Source: Comamonadaceae bacterium
Lineage (GTDB): Bacteria; Pseudomonadota; Gammaproteobacteria; Burkholderiales; Burkholderiaceae_C
Direction: 5' to 3'
DNA: 64,000 nt
Assembly: GCA_947448735.1 (NCBI GenBank)
Contig: CANFOS010000005.1
Span: 1-64,000 of the forward strand
The position numbers and the translations under genes are program-made. Below the pieces are notes generated by a model. That model worked only from the letters and a program-made list of their open reading frames with translations. It had not been told where the DNA came from and made no database searches. Shown here piece after piece: positions 59,408 through 64,000 of this stretch (within the stretch, counting starts at the first letter, position 1; every line of letters begins with the position of its first letter).

Positions 59408-61138
59408 TCGTTCCACCAGGTATTCCCGCAAGTACCAGAAGGTGTCGGGCGAGGTCAGCGCCGCAAAGGCCCCTTCCCTGGGGTCTTGACGTGACCGGAT
59501 GTCCCAGCGCGCATCCACAATACGGCACTGCGTGCAGGGCGCCTGGCCCTTGCGCCGCTGCACCAGTGCAAATCGGCTGGTTTTTAACAGTGCGTCGACG
59601 TCTGGCTCTGCATAGTCGACCGGCTGGGGCGCATCGTAGGCCACGATTTTTGCGCCCGTCAATAAAAATTGATAGCGTTCAAACTGGCCATTGAAGTTGT
59701 TGGGCACGCGCACCTGCTGGCCTTGCACCAGCGCTACCGCCTGCGGGCTGAAGTGGCCGATAGCGCCGTTGAAAGGCGCAGTGACCCACGCCAGCGCCAG
59801 CAAAAAACCAAAACCATTCACAGCCGTGATGGGCTTGGTCCACGACTTTTTGGCGATGCCCAGCGCGCTGGCCACACATACCAGCGCCAGCAACGCCCAG
59901 AAAAACGGTGAATAAATATCGCTGTCGCCAACAGCGCTGACGGCACCCTTGCCGATGCGTTGAATGGCGACGGCACCGAGTGCGCAAAACACCAGGCTCA
60001 AGCTGAACCAGATGCGCGCCATGCGCTGCCAGTAAAGCGCCATCAGCACCGCCACCGCAGGCATGGCTGCGATCAGGTAGCGCGCCGAACGCTGGCTGGG
60101 CAGCATGAAGACGGTGGCCAGTGCCAGCAGCCACAACCACATGACTTTTTCAGCATCGCCAACAGCATGACCACTGCGATAGCTGCGCCAGGCCGTCCAG
60201 GCTGCGCCCAGCGCCAGCGGCAACAACAAACCGGCGTTGACGAAATAGCCGGTGAGAATGACCAGGATGCCGCCCGAGCCGCTGAGGGCCAGCTTGAGAT
60301 AACTGTCAGATGACTTGAACTTGCCGGCGTTCTCGCCCACCACAAACTCACGCCAGACTTCACCCGGTAATGGATCAAGCGCAAACCACAGGCTGAACAC
60401 GCCGACAGCAATCGCGCAAATAGCCAAAACCTTGATGCCGTCTTGAACCATGCCTGGCCTGAAAACCTGCCACGGCGCACGCCGCGCATGCAGCACCTGA
60501 TAGCACAGCGCCAGGCCCAGGCCAACAGGCACAACCATCGCAAACGATTTGTACAGGCAGCCCACGCCAAGGGCCAAACCCGCCAGCAAAGGGAACTTGA
60601 AACGCGAGGCGAGCAACTTGGGTGGCGACCAGGCAAGCGCGAGAAACACGCCGCACAGCCAGAAGGTTTCAGGCGCGCTGGTCAGGTAGGGTCGGCCATA
60701 GCGGTAGGTGCTGAAGAACGACAGAAAAACGATGGCAGCAATCGCGCCTGCAACCGTTGCCTGGTGTTTGTCTTGCCCGGCGGTATTGCTGACTATTTTT
60801 CGCGTCAACAAGCCCGCCATCAACGCCGTCGCCCACACATAAACCATGCTGGGCAGGCGCAGGTTCAGCAGTGTCCAGTGGTCGCCCCAGCCTCCTGCCA
60901 CCATGGCTTGCCAGAACAGCATTGGCGGCTTGGTGTTGCGCATGAAGTCGTACGAGCTGACCAGCGGCAGCCAGTGGCCACTCTCGGCTGTCAGGCGCGC
61001 AATGTGCGCGTAAACCAGCTCATCGCCGTTGCGCGGAATATGGTCCCCACCGAGCTGAAAAAGATAGCCCAGCGCCATGGCAACCGCCAGCAATACCCAC
61101 AGGACTGAACGCGAACTCGACGGGATGGGCGCGGTCAA
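59396..61138 (-). CDS. ArnT-like GT39 membrane glycosyltransferase
   Basis: A 580-residue membrane protein with about eleven helices and a periplasmic C-terminal part. The first periplasmic loop has 'GDELVYAHIARL', the Asp-Glu motif of the GT39/PMT-ArnT fold, followed by 'NTKPPMLFW'. Members move a sugar from a polyprenyl phosphate to lipid A, protein or glycan; the acceptor is unknown. The start is TTG, overlapping the GtrA-like stop (TTGA), with AAGGGCG upstream. Confidence 0.85.
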   Translation of the reverse strand: MTAPIPSSSRSVLWVLLAVAMALGYLFQLGGDHIPRNGDELVYAHIARLTAESGHWLPLVSSYDFMRNTKPPMLFWQAMVAGGWGDHWTLLNLRLPSMVYVWATALMAGLLTRKIVSNTAGQDKHQATVAGAIAAIVFLSFFSTYRYGRPYLTSAPETFWLCGVFLALAWSPPKLLASRFKFPLLAGLALGVGCLYKSFAMVVPVGLGLALCYQVLHARRAPWQVFRPGMVQDGIKVLAICAIAVGVFSLWFALDPLPGEVWREFVVGENAGKFKSSDSYLKLALSGSGGILVILTGYFVNAGLLLPLALGAAWTAWRSYRSGHAVGDAEKVMWLWLLALATVFMLPSQRSARYLIAAMPAVAVLMALYWQRMARIWFSLSLVFCALGAVAIQRIGKGAVSAVGDSDIYSPFFWALLALVCVASALGIAKKSWTKPITAVNGFGFLLALAWVTAPFNGAIGHFSPQAVALVQGQQVRVPNNFNGQFERYQFLLTGAKIVAYDAPQPVDYAEPDVDALLKTSRFALVQRRKGQAPCTQCRIVDARWDIRSRQDPREGAFAALTSPDTFWYLREYLVERLAQ

Positions 61139-61623
61139 GGTGCGCCCTTGCCGCCGCTGCGGCGAAACGTCAGTCTGTCGTTGGCAACAAAATTAAAAAC
61201 GCTCGACAGCCCAATAGCCAGCAGATTAGCCACGATGTAATGCAGATAAAGCGAGAGCGATTTCGTCATCAGCGACTGAATGGCAATCGACACGCCCGCC
61301 GCTGCAACGTATTTGAAGAACAGCACCACCACGGGAGGGCTGGCTTCGACCTGGCGGTCGCGCCAGGTCAGGCGGCGATTGAAGTAAAAGTTGCTGATGG
61401 TGGCCAGCGTGATGGCCATCCCCATCGAGTAGTTCAGCCGGGTGTGGAAGTCTGCAATGTGCAGCAGCAAAAACTCCTGGCAGGCGTACAGCACAGCGAT
61501 GTTGATGACCGTGCCGCTGGCTCCCACCGCGCCAAACTTGACAAAGCGCCAGCGTGCCATCGGCTGCAAGCGGGCAGGCAGGCGGCTGATCAAGCGCTCG
61601 AAGATGCCGCGCAGATGGGCCAT
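61135..61623 (-). CDS. GtrA-like membrane protein
   Basis: A 162-residue protein with four membrane helices of the GtrA family ('FVKFGAVGASGTVINIAVLYACQE' near residues 27-50, 'FNFVANDRLTFRR' near the end). GtrA-type proteins are thought to flip polyprenyl-phosphate sugars, which would supply the neighbouring GT39 enzyme. The ATG at 61623 overlaps the glycosyltransferase stop by one base (TGATG); a TTG just before it is also possible. Confidence 0.87.
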   Translation of the reverse strand: MAHLRGIFERLISRLPARLQPMARWRFVKFGAVGASGTVINIAVLYACQEFLLLHIADFHTRLNYSMGMAITLATISNFYFNRRLTWRDRQVEASPPVVVLFFKYVAAAGVSIAIQSLMTKSLSLYLHYIVANLLAIGLSSVFNFVANDRLTFRRSGGKGAP

Positions 61624-62843
61624 CAAGCCGCCGCCAAAAATTCGCGTGCTTTCTCAAGCACGGCGTCCGGCGCGATGACTTTCAGGCACTGGTTGTCACC
61701 ATCGCAAAAGCTGTTTCGGTGGTTGTAGGCCGTCAGGCAGGGCGAGCATGGCCACTGGCTGTAAAACGAATGGCATTGCGGCGTGAGCGGCGCATACAAA
61801 GCGGGCGTTTCGGGCCCGAACAGCATCACGGTCCAGATCGGCGTCAGGGCAGCAAACTGCCCCGGCCCGCCGTCGTTGGTGACCAGCAGCTTTGCCACAT
61901 GAAACAGCGCCAGCAGCTCAGCAATCGAGCGGGTGTAGCCTGTCAGGTCAATCACCGGGCTTTCGGGGTGGGTGCTTTTGACGTTGGCCACCAGTTGCTG
62001 CGCCAGCGCCTGGTCGTCTTTCAGGCCAATCACCGCCACCGCACAACCGTCTTGCACCAGCCCATTGCACAGCGCCGTGTACGACGCAAGGGGCCAGGCA
62101 CGTATCGGCAAAATGCCGCCGCCGGGGTAGACCAGTACCAAGTGTTTGCCTGCAATGGCGGGGAAGTCATGTGCCAAACGCTTATTGATATCAACGACCG
62201 ACTGCGCATCCAGCTGCACATGCGGCGGTGCCTGGGTGGGCAACATCACCTGCAGTTTGGAGGTGGGCACGGTGCTTGAATCCATCGCGCGCGCCAGCGT
62301 CAAAAACTGCGCGCTGATGTGCTGGTACGGGTTGTACGGCACCGGCTTGTTGATGTGCGAGCCGCGGTACAGGCCTTCTTGGGTGTGGCGATGAAAGCCA
62401 ACCCGCACCCTGGCACCGCTGGCATACGACAGCAAACTGCTGATGCGTGAGAACAGCTCGCAGTCAATCGCCACATCGACATTGGCGCGGCGCAACTGCA
62501 TCACGCAGCGCCACAAACTGCCCAGCAAACCCGTCAGTGATTTGTCGTCCACCGTGTGCACATTTGCGGGTTTGATGACCTGCATCAAATCCAGAATTTC
62601 GCGGTTCTTGCCAAACAGCAGGGCGTGCAGCGCTGCATTCGGATAACGCGTTTTAAGGCGGGTGAACATGTCGTGCGCCAGCACCAGGCTGCCCATTTCA
62701 GACAGCAAAATAATCACGATGGCGCGCGGCGCAGCATCGGTTTGGGTTTTGAAGGGGCGCGTGATGACGTCCAGCGCAGACACCGCCGCACACAGCGGTA
62801 TGCCAACCCAACGGTCTATCCAGCGTTGCAGGTTGATGTTCAT
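61623..62843 (-). CDS. GT9 family (heptosyltransferase-like) glycosyltransferase
   Basis: A 406-residue GT-B enzyme. 'IIVILLSEMGSLVLAHDMF' near residue 43 is the N-terminal Rossmann start and 'VYPGGGILPIRAWP' near 238 plus 'LVTNDGGPGQFA' near 318 are typical ADP-heptose-binding parts. A Cys-rich stretch 'WPCSPCLTAYNHRNSFCDGDNQC' appears near the C-terminus, as in some lipopolysaccharide GT9 enzymes. It probably adds a sugar to lipopolysaccharide core or a related glycan. Start 15 nt after tgt. Confidence 0.85.
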   Translation of the reverse strand: MNINLQRWIDRWVGIPLCAAVSALDVITRPFKTQTDAAPRAIVIILLSEMGSLVLAHDMFTRLKTRYPNAALHALLFGKNREILDLMQVIKPANVHTVDDKSLTGLLGSLWRCVMQLRRANVDVAIDCELFSRISSLLSYASGARVRVGFHRHTQEGLYRGSHINKPVPYNPYQHISAQFLTLARAMDSSTVPTSKLQVMLPTQAPPHVQLDAQSVVDINKRLAHDFPAIAGKHLVLVYPGGGILPIRAWPLASYTALCNGLVQDGCAVAVIGLKDDQALAQQLVANVKSTHPESPVIDLTGYTRSIAELLALFHVAKLLVTNDGGPGQFAALTPIWTVMLFGPETPALYAPLTPQCHSFYSQWPCSPCLTAYNHRNSFCDGDNQCLKVIAPDAVLEKAREFLAAA

Positions 62844-62858
62844 GCGTTCAACATGCAG

Positions 62859-64000
<1,142 letters not shown>

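Overview
The window is chromosomal DNA from a betaproteobacterium, most likely Burkholderiales, family Comamonadaceae (Polaromonas/Rhodoferax-like). The evidence is a 1370-residue RpoB and 1404-residue RpoC, a HemB without the zinc cysteines, HemJ in place of HemG/HemY, a PhaM-type PHA granule protein, Bug/TctC and Liv transport genes, and short intergenic repeats of a kind I associate with Comamonadaceae. I see no prophage, insertion sequence, integron, CRISPR array or plasmid origin. Nearly all genes are intact; the two exceptions are cut by the window edges.

Layout. 1-9112 (+): end of a nitronate monooxygenase-like gene, a thiolase-like gene, livHMGF, an acyl-CoA synthetase, a Liv-type binding protein and a tandem-domain HxlR regulator. 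This looks like an uptake-and-CoA-activation operon for an organic acid. 9286-26349 (-): the housekeeping block, transcribed as rpsL-rpsG-fusA-tuf-tRNA-Trp-secE-nusG-rplK-rplA-rplJ-rplL-rpoB-rpoC, with several intercistronic hairpins and a terminator after rpoC. 26525-31663 (-): a Bug-type binding protein, a D,D-carboxypeptidase, an alpha/beta hydrolase, a thioredoxin-like ferredoxin, a VanZ protein and hemJ. Divergent from these are hemB and a corA-like gene (32061-34349, +). The hemJ/hemB gap holds a candidate small RNA or attenuated leader. 34356-40026 (-): an extradiol dioxygenase-like and flavin hydroxylase pair, glutathione peroxidase, a DMT exporter and lplT; alr is divergent from lplT. 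41242-42068 (-): a FitAB/VapBC-like toxin-antitoxin pair.

42171-49504 (+) is the most interesting part. A textbook sigma-54 promoter precedes atzF (allophanate hydrolase), a nitrate/taurine-type ABC transporter, atzG, atzE, a GntR regulator and an atzH/hpxZ-like gene. These are the late enzymes of cyanurate/biuret-type ureido nitrogen catabolism with their own importer, but no ring-opening enzyme is visible, so the imported substrate is unknown.

49556-54558 (-): a hydroxycinnamate (ferulate)-type CoA pathway of crotonase, feruloyl-CoA synthetase, thiolase and thioesterase, ending in its own MarR gene. A perfect palindrome sits in the spacer of the operon promoter. 54726-64000: a VOC protein (-); phaM, a FIST sensor protein and an LplT-PlsC fusion (+); then ArnT-like GT39, GtrA-like and GT9 envelope glycan genes and tgt (-), the last cut by the window end.

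Across the second half, five roughly 57-nt imperfect intergenic repeats (29602, 33064, 37144, 50549, 55187) share one orientation and one core, and form a dispersed family not explained by any gene.
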